Shown one piece after another: positions 1-11,531 of a stretch of DNA of 58,666 bases (position 1 is the stretch's first letter; every line of letters starts with the position of its first letter). A model generated the notes under the pieces. The model made no database searches, was not told where the DNA came from, and saw only the letters and a program-made list of their open reading frames with translations. Source of the DNA: Pezicula radicicola. Taxonomy: Eukaryota; Ascomycota; Leotiomycetes; Helotiales; Dermateaceae. A program made the position numbers and the translations under genes. Location: NCBI GenBank assembly GCA_003008705.1, contig PDUO01000041.1, positions 183,901 through 242,566 of the forward strand, given 5' to 3'.

Positions 1-1920
1 CTTATATATAATCTCTTATAATACTAGTTTAAGACTTTTATATAAAGCTACTAAGTAAGTTATAGATTATACTTAGACTAGATAATAATCTTATCCTAAA
101 AGTTATAAAACTATTATATAAAGTTCTAAAAGTAAGAAATTACTAATATAATATATATTATAATTACTATATTACTAAGATTAGAATAGAAATATTTATA
201 TATAATCTATATTTTCTTTTAAGTAATAATAACTCTAGCTTTAGTATTATTAGATTATAAACTAATAATACTCTACTATTTATAGATAATAACTTTACTT
301 TAATAAAAGAAGTTAAATTATAAAAAGCTAAATTCTTATTTAAAGAGTAAGAGAAACTAACTACTAAGAATCTATTTAAATTTAATAATAGTTTAATTTA
401 ATTATTATCTAATAAAAGTATTATACTTATATAAGAGTATTAGTATAAAAACCTTAGATAGATCTAACTTACTATATCTATATTAATAAGTACTAAAGGA
501 ATTATTTAATTAGTACTTATACTAAAGGACTAGTATATAGTATAATAAACTTATAGTACTTATATTATATTAGTCTATTAACTAGAAGTTACTTTTAATT
601 TATCTTTTACTACCTAAGTAGTTAATTCTAAAGTATTAGATATAAAAGTACTAAATTAATAAATTAAGTAATAATTAGAAAATACTACTAAAGACTTAAA
701 ATTTATTAAACTTAATATTAAGACTCTTAAATTAATAATTTTTATAAACGTCTTATTTATAAATAATACTAACCTTTCTTCTTAAATTAGTTTTATAATT
801 ATACTTATAGATATAATAAATAAGACTAATATTATTTATTAATTATTTATTAAATATAAAAGAGTTATAAGAAGTATTTTAGTAATAGAACTATATAGTA
901 TAATCTATAGTTTTAATATTATTATTATAATTAAGTTAACTATTAATAAGGTTTTTAATACTTAAGTTACTCTAGTATTATTAACTAACTTAAAATTACT
1001 TTATAACTACTTTATTAAACTAGGAATTATATAAGAAAAGTACCTTATAATTAATATTATAAGCCTTTATTAAGTCTATAAAAGAAGAGAAATTATAGAA
1101 ATTTAGTAGATTAATAATAACTATAACCTAGCTAATACTATAATAAAGGGGAATAAAGCTTATAATATACTTATTAAATTAATTAATTTAAATTATATTT
1201 AACTAGAAGTAATAAGATAGATTAATAGGATAAATAATATAAATAAGAAGGGAACTAGTAGTAAACTAGTTATAGACTAGCTATAAGATAATAATAAACT
1301 AGTAGGATTATAAATATAATAATTAATATAAGAGATATATAAGAACTTAGATAAATTAATTTAACCTAGTTAATTAATCTTAAAGTTACCTTAGTATTAA
1401 TATATTAATTTTAGACTATATAGATAAAGCTAGAGGAGTAAGTAAAGTTCTTAATTAGGAAGGTAGTTAATCTAATTAAGCTTACTATCTATCTATTATT
1501 AGATAGAACTATACTTAAATAGCTTCTTCTTCTTTTTCTCTTAATATAACTAACCTTATAAAACTATATAATAAGAGTATCTATTAGTAATATACTAACT
1601 AGTTATTTATTATAGGTTTAGAAAGTTATTATATATACTATTATATTAGTTTATTAATTAAACTAATAATTACTTCTAAGAGTTTAAATTTATATATAAA
1701 TATAATAAATTCTATAAGTATATATATATATATAAGGTTTAAAGGATTTAATAAGCTTATATATTTAATATAATATAAAATCTAAGAGTTAACTTAGATA
1801 AATATTTTAAAGGATAAGAATAAAGAGATTATATTCTCTATATAAATAAGCCTAGTAACTATAACCTATTACTTTATTAAATTAAGATAATATATAAAAA
1901 TAGAAAAGTTACTTAGACTC
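1..1920. repeat. AT-rich, RIP-like degraded repeat block
   Basis: This stretch is almost entirely A and T, with TA-rich words and stop codons in every frame, and no usable ORF. It ends abruptly near base 1920, where sequence of ordinary composition begins. Around 1180-1440 the plus strand still reads like a coding frame riddled with TAG and TAA, which suggests a former transposon protein, but I cannot assign a family. The composition is what RIP (C-to-T mutation of repeats in ascomycetes) produces. RIP as the cause is inferred from base composition and from the better-resolved copies at the other end of the window. Confidence 0.75.
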
Positions 1921-1994
1921 AACGAACTCTAAAGTAAGACAATGAATGCAAACGGAAGAGTTACTAAGGCTTAACAAACTCTAACCATCGCTGT

Positions 1995-2488
1995 GTGCAT
2001 CCCCTGGCCTATCTCGCTAGCGGCGTTACCCGCTGGCGTATACTGTCACAGGATTATTCTCGGGTGTGTATGTGCATCAATTCATGTTTATTCATTCACG
2101 TGTTTCTTATACATCAAAACACAAGGTTTAGGGGCCTCCAAGTTGAGTTTACACGAATACCCTCGAAGCTAAATATTGCGAAATATCATATTCTGATCAT
2201 ATTTGGTTGAAGTTTAGCACACCTGCCCACCTGTACATATTCTGGATGCGGTCACCACCTTCACACACTAGAGCTTTTCATAGACACTCTTCTGACACTA
2301 CCTCATTCCTAACCAACCATGAAGGCGTCGCTAAGTTCCTTCCTCATTCCTAGTAAACATTCCCAATATATACATATAAGCACTCAAACTTCTCTACTTC
2401 GATATTTCCATCATTCGAATCAAAAGTCAGACTCAAGCACTACATACCTACTAGAAGCACCCGGACCTCAACTCAACGACAATCCACC
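1995..2488. other. 5' flank of the alkylsulfatase gene, no gene seen
   Basis: This is sequence of normal composition between the AT-rich block and the alkylsulfatase start. It contains a TATA-like run (ATATATACATATAAG) near 2367-2381, about 110 bp before the start codon, and a pyrimidine- and CAA-rich leader typical of fungal 5' untranslated regions. The short ORF at 1995-2210 has no recognisable domain and is treated as chance. Confidence 0.4.
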
Positions 2489-4419
2489 ATGACGATCATG
2501 TCTACGAAGTTAACAACCCCTGCAGAGGATCCTGCAGACTTCATTGATGCCAGCGTCGGTCACGTCGCCTCGTTGGACCCCTGCATAATCTACTCAGCTA
2601 CTGGCGCACATGACGTTATCTGGGACAACGCTGCGTACGATTTCATCGAGGGAGAATGTCCAGAAGACGAAGCAAACAAATTACTATGGAGACAATCAAA
2701 ATTGTGCCGCAAGCAAGGTCTCTTCAAAGTAATCGAGGGAATCTACCAGGTACGCGGCCTCGACCTGGCTAACATGACATTTGTGGAGACTTTCACAACA
2801 AACAGCGTCATTATCATCGACTGCTTGACTTCCTACGAGTGTGCAAAGCAAGCCCTACAGCTGTATCAAGACCAACGCCCGGGAAAGACAATAAGAGCTC
2901 TCATTTATACACATTGCCATATTGATCACTTCGGCGGAGTCAACGCCATCATCGAGGCTGCTTTACCGAGCCATTTGGAAATTTACGGTCCAGATGAATT
3001 CATCAACAACGCTGTGAGCGAGAATATCTATGCTGGAAACGCAATGGGTCGGCGTTCAGTCTACATGTACGGCGAGTCGCTCCAACAATGTCCCACAGGA
3101 CAAATCGGCACAGGGTTAGGCATGGCTATTTCGACGGGGAAAAGCGCCTTGGTTAAACCTACCCATGACATCAACAAAACTGGCACCATAATCAAGCTCG
3201 ACTACCTCGAGATTGTGTTTCAACTTACACCTGATACAGAGGCTCCGAGCGAGATGAATTTCCACTTCCCGCAGTACAAGGCGATGTGTATGGCCGAGAA
3301 CCTCACTCATACTATGCACAATATCCAGACATTACGAGGATCTAGGGTCCGCGATGCAAGGTTGTGGTCGAAATATTTGGACGAGTCAATTGTACTCTTT
3401 GGTAAAGACACTGATGTCGTATTTGCAAGCCATCACTGGCCCACCTGGGGAAATGAGAAAATCCTCAAATTTATGTCGGACCAGCGAGACATGTATGCTT
3501 ACCTGAATAACGAGACGCTTCGACTTCTCAACGCCGGGGAAACACCCATAGAAATCGCAGAAGATTTCAAGATGCCACCCTCCTTAGACCGCCTATGGAT
3601 TGCCAAGGCTATTATGGTAGTGTCAGCCATAATGTCAAGGCAGTTTACAACCACTACATGGGCTGGTTCGATGGCAACCCTGCTAATTTATGGAAACACC
3701 CACCGAAAGCAGAATCAATGCGATATGTGGAATGCATGGGCGGTATCGACAGCACTATTGAAAAGGGCATTGCGTACCACAAGGCGGGCGATCTCCGCTT
3801 TGCTGCAACACTACTTAATCACGCAGTCTTCGCAGACCAGACGAACGCCAAAGCAAGAACAGAACTCAGTTCCGTGTATGTCAAACTCGGATACGGATCT
3901 GAGAATGCGACATGGCGGAACATCTATCTCTGTGGTGCAAAAGAGCTCCTCGGACATATCCAGCCGTCGATGGGTGAGATGTCCATCAATTTTCTCAAGG
4001 CGCTAAGTATGGAGGCGCTCACGGACACGTTGGCAATACGCATCAAAGGCAGAGAAGCATGGGGCCACGCATTCACAATCGATGTCATGATTATCGACGA
4101 AAAGGAGGATAGCTGGCATATGAACTTGAGCAATGGCGCGTTGACGGGCCATCCTATTAAGTTCAAAGAGGAAGGCGATCTGTTAGATGCAACACTGACA
4201 ATATGGCCGACTCGGTTGCAGTTTGTGGAACTAGTAACAGGTATGCGGAAGGGTTTTGATGGTTTTCCCTCTCTTGGTGATACGACGGTTTGGAATACAC
4301 TTAATTCTTGGCTTGCTACAAATGATAAGGGGTTTGCTATAGTTACTCCTACGAAGCTCCCATGGCAGGTTTGGGATGGGAAAAGCTACAAAGGTACAAG
4401 AGAATCTCTACCTTGCTAG
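2489..4419 (+). pseudogene. Alkyl/aryl sulfatase (SdsA1/BDS1-like) with one frameshift
   Basis: This is a type III alkylsulfatase of the metallo-beta-lactamase superfamily; relatives hydrolyse the sulfate ester of alkyl sulfates such as SDS. The zinc-binding motif THCHIDHFGG lies at residues 141-150. The other expected ligands are visible as E251 (TEAPSE), E270 (AENLTH) and the SHHWP histidines near 315-316. The frame ends its match at LDRLW (about base 3600). The match resumes one frame over with QGYYGSVSHNVKAVY, the start of the dimerisation domain, and continues through an SCP2-like C-terminal domain to 4419. The two parts together give about 640 residues, the usual family length. The shift fits one missing base near 3600 and no intron signals are present. 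Either the gene is freshly broken or this is a one-base assembly error. There are no introns and the codon use looks normal. Confidence 0.85.
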
Positions 4420-4984
4420 AAGTACTAGAATACACTAGATGTAGTAGATTTAATAGAATCATTTAATAGGACCCTAACTAAGAGGCTATGAGTAGCTAGG
4501 CTTAAATACTAGACGGTAAAGGGATTCTACTTATATAAAATTATATAAGGGCTAAAATAAGAGTCTTAGACACTAGCTTCTAAATACTAATTTTTAAAGT
4601 AAAATCTTATTTCCCTTCTTTTTGTAATTATTAATATTATAACTTAAAACTTAAACTATTACAAGGAGATAGGAATACCCTAATATCTATCAAATATAAG
4701 GTTTTAATAAAGCGCTCTATTTCCTTTTATCTCCTGGGTAACTATAGATTGAGTGTACTATTCGTAGAAATGTTCGTTTGTAATATAACGATCTTAGTAT
4801 GTTTCAGCTCGTCCGGCGATGATGGTTGGCGCAATGGAATCGTAAATAGACTAGTTATGTTTGGTCGATTGTCCTCTTGTGTTCTTATGTTATCCATTAG
4901 ATTTATCTCCTTGTTATATCCCATGATAAGTCCTCTGGGCTGAACCTGTCTAGCATTATTGCTCAAGACGCTAGAGTCGAAAGA
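4420..4984. other. Intergenic, moderately AT-rich, nothing recognised
   Basis: This lies between the alkylsulfatase stop and the LINE relic. The first 320 bases are AT-rich with TAG/CTA-rich words, as in the degraded repeats elsewhere. The overlapping small ORFs on both strands at 4742-4966 have no recognisable domain. I see nothing functional. Confidence 0.4.
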
Positions 4985-5861
4985 TCATGTAGATCCGGAT
5001 GGGCTAGTGAGCGATTGATCTATTTTACAATGTCTCTGAATCCTGTGAATCTTTACAGGCTGGCCGCGGATAAATATGGTCGGGATGGGATCGCCGTGTT
5101 TTCTGTACTGCTCGATTACTCGAGCCATAGCTTCTCTCTCGGCTGCTTTGTAGTTTTTGGTAAGCTTCTGGTCAGTGACCCTCCTTTCGAACATCCTTGG
5201 ACTGAGACTTCTTAGCAATTGTCTCTGGCGAGCAGGAGTTGGAAAACGCGAAGGTATCGTTGAAGATTAGAAAGAAAGCTGGATAAAAGACGTGTGTGAT
5301 TGAACCGTTCTCTCGTCTATCCGTCGCTTACGAAGATTGTGGAGTAATCGAGCATGCGAGACATTATCGAAAGCTCCTGAAACGTTGAGAAGGAGGAGAC
5401 TTGCTATTTGTGACTCGGGTGAATTCTATGCTTCGTAAATCTTTTCGATAATATTGTGGAGCGCGTGATCGGTTGACCTGCCTTTGCTTCCTCCCATGTG
5501 CGTACATAGTAATAATTAATGCGCCTCAGCCACGTAGCTAATTCTTCCTGCGATAATCGAGTCCATAATCTTTCCAATGGTGTGGAGTAAGGCTACGGGT
5601 TGGTATGCTTTAGGGGCGGTGTAGTGTCTCTGCCGTTGTCTTAAGGCCGTGTTGTATGGTTGTAATGGCTTGCATAACTGCAGTAACGTCCGGAGTGTTC
5701 AAGAATTTGGTAAGGAGGACGCTCGTGGCTGCAATCATCGTTTTGACGAGTGGTTTTAGCACAGGCTGATTATTAGTGGAGCTGATACAGGCAAGTGCTT
5801 TCCTAAGGTAATCGCTGAGGTGTGTGGCATGCTCGCGGAGGTCGTTAGGCCATGCTGCCAC
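4985..5861 (-). mobile_element. Tad1-type LINE fragment (ORF1 piece joined to reverse transcriptase piece)
   Basis: Reading the minus strand from 5861 down, the first part (5861-5620) encodes a peptide with KPLVKTMIAATSVLLTKFLN, typical of the ORF1-like part of Tad-type fungal LINEs. At about 5620 it joins directly to a reverse transcriptase frame (about 5613-5270). That frame begins KAYQPVALLHTIGKIMDSII and includes THMGGSKGRSTDHALHNIIE and LLLLNVSGAFDNVSH. The endonuclease and most of the polymerase are missing, so this is an internally deleted, dead copy. Two in-frame stops interrupt the RT part. The motif usually read as LDVSGAFDNV has Asn for the first Asp. The ORF at 5218-4985 follows in the same direction but is not recognised and may be unrelated flank. 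Confidence 0.8.
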
Positions 5862-6092
5862 TTAAGCCTTAGCCAAAATGATGCTAGCGTGAATAGCGAA
5901 GCACTTAAGATTACACCGTACCCCAAGTACATCGCCCAAACTTTTCATATCTCCAGCAAGACCTCACCACTCTATCAAACCCACGACGTCCTCCTTTCAT
6001 CATTCGATCCTCGCTACGCGATATATTTCAGAGCACTATCTTTCATAATTTTATTCCGACATGGATCTTCCAGCGCCTCCGCCATCAAATAG

Positions 6093-6665
6093 ACCCAAGA
6101 ACTCAGACTGGGCCCCGAGCGATTAGGCAGTTACAAGGGCATCATTCATTGTTCCAAAGCCACTAATTACGGAATCGAGCTCGCCTTCGCGAATGAAGGC
6201 GATTTGGAGAGATATATCGAGAATAAAATTGAGCCACAGGAATCCTTCAAGACAGAGTGGATTTTGTCCCTTACGGACACCTTATCCTATATCCATTCAC
6301 GTAAGGTGTTCGTGGACGAAATTGCCCTCCGAAACATTTTGGTCGCCGATGGACAACTTAAGCTTGCAGACTTTGGCCAATCTGTATTGCTACCTATGGA
6401 CGCTGATGTGGATACGATATGCGAGGAAGATTTGACAGCAAAAATCGAAATCCTTCATCTTGGCTGGATCATCTACTCGATCGCCGTTTGGCGCGTTCAT
6501 AAGTATTATTTTTATACTACCAATCCTCCGCAATGGCCGAGCCAACAAGACCTTCCGTCGATAGAACACCTTTTCTATGGGTCCATCATTAAAAAGTGCT
6601 GGAATGGAGAGTATGTCAGCATGGATGCCCTGAATAAGGATGCATGTAATTTATTACCTAGGTGA
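6093..6665 (+). pseudogene. Protein kinase-like relic (N-lobe truncated)
   Basis: The plus frame running from 6093 to the stop at 6663-6665 encodes a kinase-like catalytic lobe. It shows LGSYKGIIHCSKATNYGIEL (a remnant of the N-lobe), GDLERYI, a catalytic loop in the form VDEIALRNIL and the metal-binding ADFGQS. The only in-frame ATG opens at 6204, after the N-lobe remnant, and a stop precedes the frame at 6090. A separate ATG at 6061 in another frame reads 21 codons to a TAG. The glycine loop and VAIK lysine are therefore missing or broken. The catalytic Asp and Asn of the loop and the DFG motif are retained. It may be a truncated copy of a lineage-expanded fungal kinase family. It lies just beyond the LINE relic, which may have displaced its 5' end. 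Confidence 0.65.
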
Positions 6666-8852
6666 TTTATGGGGATTGTTCGTTGGACTGTAGCAACAAC
6701 AGCGACGGATTCTAGTAAGCTGGTTTTCAAATTAACATCTGGGTCTGTTAATTGTAATAACTCGAGCCTCCTTATCCGATTGTTAGGATTGCGACCTTTT
6801 GTTCCTTTGTCCTAAGTATTACTAGTATAACTTTATAGTTACCTGCTAGAGAATGGTGATCCTCTTGTTTGTTATCGGTAATAGAAGAGACATCGGATGT
6901 ATCTGTATACTGCCCGCTAATTCTTATCCACCAAGCGACCATTCGCACCAAGCGGCCGAATGGTGGCTATCTTCACTTTACTTAGCCGACTTCAATATGG
7001 GAATCTTAAGGTAAGGAGTCCTTGACGTTTGTTCTCGAATACAATGTCCCGTCGGGTGTTGCAATTCAAGCTTACTGTTTAGTTCCTTCCGGTGCGGCTA
7101 TTGCGTGGCACGGCTTGAGAAAAAGGTATAACTTGCATATTGTGGGCCTATTCCAATGTCCAGTGATCGCCGCACTCTTGGAGCGTTTACTTTTTAGGAT
7201 TTACTAGGTTAAGGTCTAATTACTATGCCAGAATCGAGAAGGGGCATATTTGAAAGAATACTAAAGAATAATAGACTTGGCAGACACCAAGAAATGGGTG
7301 TTGGTTCTATGACCTAGATGGAAGATGTCTGGGGCTACCTCTTCACCAATGAAGCTATACAAACCTCTCGTCTTACGCTAACTGCCGGATTCAAATTATG
7401 CAGAGAAGGGCAAGGCGCTGCTACAACCCGATCCTCCGGAGGGCATCGTCCCGATAGCCTCATTCACATCATGTCTAATGACATGACGAGTTGAGCACTA
7501 CTGCAAAGTCCTTCTTCGACAAATCCTATTCTAGAAGTTAAAGGAGCAGCTAAGCACTAACACAACCCCTTTTACAAGGCTGTCATTTGATACGGTACTA
7601 CTTCCCTTACACAAAGTAACAAAACTACCTAAGCCCCTATTATAAATCCTTCCTCTAGGATATCCTCCTACTTCCCCAGATCACTGCTACGCCCAGGAGG
7701 GAGACGAGCTGAGCTTCAGCATAATCCCTGACGCTCAGAAACCATACCCTTTGTCACTGCAGCTAGCGTTTAAATTCTGCCTTGCGTTGCTAACTCCCTT
7801 GCTCTTCAACGTTTAGCTCAGATCACAACAAAACCATCTCCTTAGCATAATCTCGCCGCTATATACATAAAATCTTAAGACGGCAGGCACAGAAGTCATC
7901 CAACCGCTCCTTGATGACCAACACAGTTCGTCGAGATGAGTCTGCTTAGTCTTACCTCGATGATCCTAGAACCTTAGGCACTGGGCCTTGGTATGAATCA
8001 TATTCCTTATACTACTTCACGCTTACATGGATTTCAATGCTCAAGCACGCTAGCTGTCGTACCCTTATGGCGTTCAGTACAGCTACGGCGACGTATCGTT
8101 GTTACGTGATCTTTTATAATTAATAAAGAAATAAATAAAGTTTAATAATATTACTCTTAGAGGTAATATATAATAAGATAATAGCTATAACTAATATAAG
8201 ACTATTAATACAATAAATATAATATATAAGTATTATAAATTCTAGCTATTATTCGTTAGAAATAGTTTATAATTAACTAAATATAATAGTAATATATTCA
8301 AAGAAATCTCTATATAGAGTTAACTTCTTTAATTATTGACTAGCTAATAAAGTTAGAATTAATAATACTTATATGCTCTACATTGTACTACTTTGTATAT
8401 TACTACAAGTTGTAATGGTATACTAATCCGTATATAACTACCGAGGTAGAAAGGAATGCATTGAGTAGTTAATTGACGGGAAGAGTATTAACTTAAAAGC
8501 AGGCAATATAGATAGTACACAGATAGTGGCGTATAAGTTAGAGATTAACTATTAGGCTTCGAATTCCCTTGAATGAACTAAGGGCAAATTACTAATAAAT
8601 AAATCCATATTTAAGGTAGTAAAGCGTGTGTCAAGTAGTTTAATAAACTAATTACTAAGGAAGGAAGTAAGAGTAGATGAACTCTCTAGATATACAAGTA
8701 GAACTACCCCTTTGGTGGTTTGTTGGTATATAGCTGGATATGCGCTAGAAACCTAAATAGATAACATTCCTTAATTGGCTTTATTGGGCATTCCTTCCTT
8801 GGATGCTTATACGATTCGCATGTGACGATATCACATGTTCTTGTAAGGTCAT
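6666..8852. other. Long stretch without a recognised gene
   Basis: The sequence from 6666 to about 8100 has near-normal composition, but ORFs are short in all frames (the longest is 61 codons at 7022-7207) and none gives a recognisable domain. From about 8105 to 8360 there is an AT-rich patch like the RIP-degraded blocks. The interval 8360-8850 has mixed composition. A small palindrome with arms CATGTGA/TCACATG sits near 8819-8837, just upstream of the oxidase gene. It may be a regulatory site or chance. Confidence 0.4.
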
Positions 8853-9009
8853 GTGTGCAATCCTCACATCAACTGGTCGCCTTACACATCGAGTAGATCG
8901 ACCTCTCCAGCTATAAGTACATGGCAAATGAATGGAACCACAGCTAGATTTAATACGACAGCGACAACTTTCCTTATAATGCTCCTTCTACTCGTAGCTC
9001 ACCTTCAAT

Positions 9010-10909
9010 ATGTATATTTTTCAATTAGTTTACCAAGCAGTCATTACTCTATTTATATCAAGAGCCATCTCCTCGCCAACAACTGGCCGCAATTGTAGTT
9101 CCACCACCACAAATCCTCGAGATCTCTTCTTGCGTGAGATTTTAGCTGAGTCAAATTATCCACAGTATCAATCAACACCGACTTCACCTGATGTGCCTCT
9201 GAAAGTCGGCATCATTGGTGCCGGTGCTGCCGGTCTGTATGCAGCAATTCTACTGGACTCGCTGGGAATCGATTATGATATTTTCGAGGCCTCTGATCGA
9301 GCTGGAGGGAGAGTTTTCACGTATCGATTTAACGAAACCGCATGGGCAGCGTCAACTCCAGCTGACCCGGACTACTATGACTATTATGTGATTCTTTAAC
9401 ATCTTCTGGACAAATTGCAGGATTTGACTGACATGACATTAGGATGTTGGAGCAATGAGGTTTCCAGGAATGGACTATATGGCCCGGATTATCGGAAATG
9501 CACCCAACTCTCTGATCCCATACATCAATGCACGCGTTAAATCGTCTCAAGACCAAGTCGTCCAAATTCCCTATATCTTCACTATAAACAACACCTTCCG
9601 TCTCTATAATGACATCCTCCTCTACAATCAAGAGACCCCCACCGCTGATGCATTCAACGCCGAGCTTGCCGACGGTGGCACAGTCGATGCAGCCTTCGCC
9701 AAACTCTCTCCATCCGATGTCTGGAACGCGACAACCGTCTTCCTTACTGACGCCTTATCCAAAAACTTTACTGCAGGTTTTGACTTGCTCATGAACTACG
9801 ATGCCCAGTCTGTACGAGCATACCTCCTCACGCAAAAATTTACAAACCCCCAAGTCGACTGGATGGAAACGATTGATGATGCTACAGATCATTATGACAT
9901 GTATTCTATGTCTCAGGGCGTGATGGAGCAATGGATATTCACGGCATCGGACCCAAATAGCTGGACGTGTATCAATGGTGGCATGGATCGACTTACAAAT
10001 GGAATGCTTCAAATCATCGATAATAAACCAATTATGAACTCCCGGGTCACTACCATCAAACCCAACGGCAAAGGTAGTCTGACGGTAGTTGTAAATGGGA
10101 CGAAAGAATTAGACTACGCTCATGTCATCACGACGATATCACTTGGTGCTCTCCAGACTGTCAACTTGACGGAGCTCAATTTCGGGTTTGCTCAACGGAA
10201 TGCAATACGGAAGCTCAATTACGACCCTGCTATGAAGATCGGCATGAAGTTCAAGACTCGATGGTATGTTTCCGTTTCAAATAACTTGAGAGATGCACAC
10301 TGACTGCTAGATATCCATAGGTGGGAGAACTTGCCCGCCACCTTCCGAGGCGGTCAATCCTACACTGACCTCCCCATCCGCCGCTGCGTCTACCCCAGCT
10401 ACGGCCTCAACCTCACTACAGGCACAGCACCTGGCACAATGATCGCATCTTACGTCTGGGGCCAAGACTCATCTCGCCTCGGAGCCCATCTCCGGACCCC
10501 AGAAGCACAAGCCCGCCTTGTAAATATTACTCTCCAAGACCTGGCTGCGTTGAACAACGTAACCTTCGACTTCTTGCTAGACCAGTTCGTGGATTATCAT
10601 GCTTGGGATTGGTACCAGGATGAGTGGACTGTGGGCGCTTTTGCGATGTTTTCACCAGATCAGTTTTCTAATATAATGCCTGCCCTTATGACGCCTGCTC
10701 AGGAGGGACATTTGCATTTCGGTGGCGAGGCATTGAGTAGCGGCCACGCGTGGATTATTGGCGCAGTGAACTCGGCGTATCGGACTGTTGTGGAGGTCTT
10801 GAAGACAGAGAAACGGTACGATTTGATTGAGAAACTGATAGAGTTATGGGGGACAATCGATGAGGTGGATATGGGATGGTATACGCATTCTGATACTGGA
10901 GGGCCGTAG
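9010..10909 (+). CDS. L-amino-acid oxidase (flavin monoamine oxidase family)
   Basis: This is an FAD-dependent amine oxidase, probably a secreted L-amino-acid oxidase that yields a 2-oxoacid, ammonia and hydrogen peroxide. Three exons fit: 9010-9387, 9443-10263 and 10321-10909, with introns of 55 and 57 bp (GTGATT...TTAG and GTATGT...ATAG). The spliced product is about 595 residues. It has the dinucleotide-binding motif GIIGAGAAG at 68-76, then EASDRAGGR, DVGAMRFPG spanning the first splice, KFKTRWWENLP spanning the second, and the C-terminal FAD motif HFGGEALSSGHAWIIGAVNS. The start is uncertain. ATG 9010 gives a hydrophobic N-terminus compatible with a signal peptide. An upstream frame (ATG 8853 or 8928) has a better hydrophobic core (FLIMLLLLVAHL) and could be joined by an intron near 9014. 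No lesion is seen, so the gene looks functional. Confidence 0.88.
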
Positions 10910-11531
10910 GGCGAAGGCCAAGCACTTACTCTAAAACTGCATTCGTTGTATATAACTTGAACCTATATAGATCCTATATTACGAAGTTTATCACGGTCCA
11001 CACTAAATAAAAAAGCTAATTAAGAAGCTGCTTCATCACGCAATCAGGCTGTATTAAGATAACTGAGTTACAGGAGGCCAAACGATCACGAGAATAATTG
11101 GGGGGGGGATAAAACTAAAGGCAGAAGCAGAGTCAGGAGACTGTTGATTCCAGCTTTGTTTCTCAATTTCACAAGTTGAACTAAAGCTGAAAAAGTCGAT
11201 ATCTTGACTATGAAGAAACATTTCTGAAGCAATGCAGAGCAATCTCATATCATTAAGCACGATCGACCCAGACTAATAATTACTGTCTGCCTAATTTTCG
11301 TTGGTCTTAATGAGCCAATAACAACGTGTTAGCCTGACAGCCTACAGCACTGCAACCCTCATTGCAGATGGATTTATGCAACTCGACTGATATAGTAAGT
11401 AAGGCTCGATACCATTCTTCGCAGTTCCACCCCACCTTCAGCCTTGTCAAGATATTAAAAAAGACCCAGGATGGACTCCCTTCAAAGTTCCCATGATCCA
11501 AATTATTGATAACTTATTCCATCATCTCATT
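10910..11531. other. Intergenic between oxidase and STAND-domain gene
   Basis: No gene is recognised in these 620 bases. A run of nine G residues sits at about 11101-11109. The small minus-strand ORFs at 11054-11260 and 11307-11501 show no domain. The region probably holds the 3' end of the oxidase gene and the promoter of the next gene. Confidence 0.4.
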
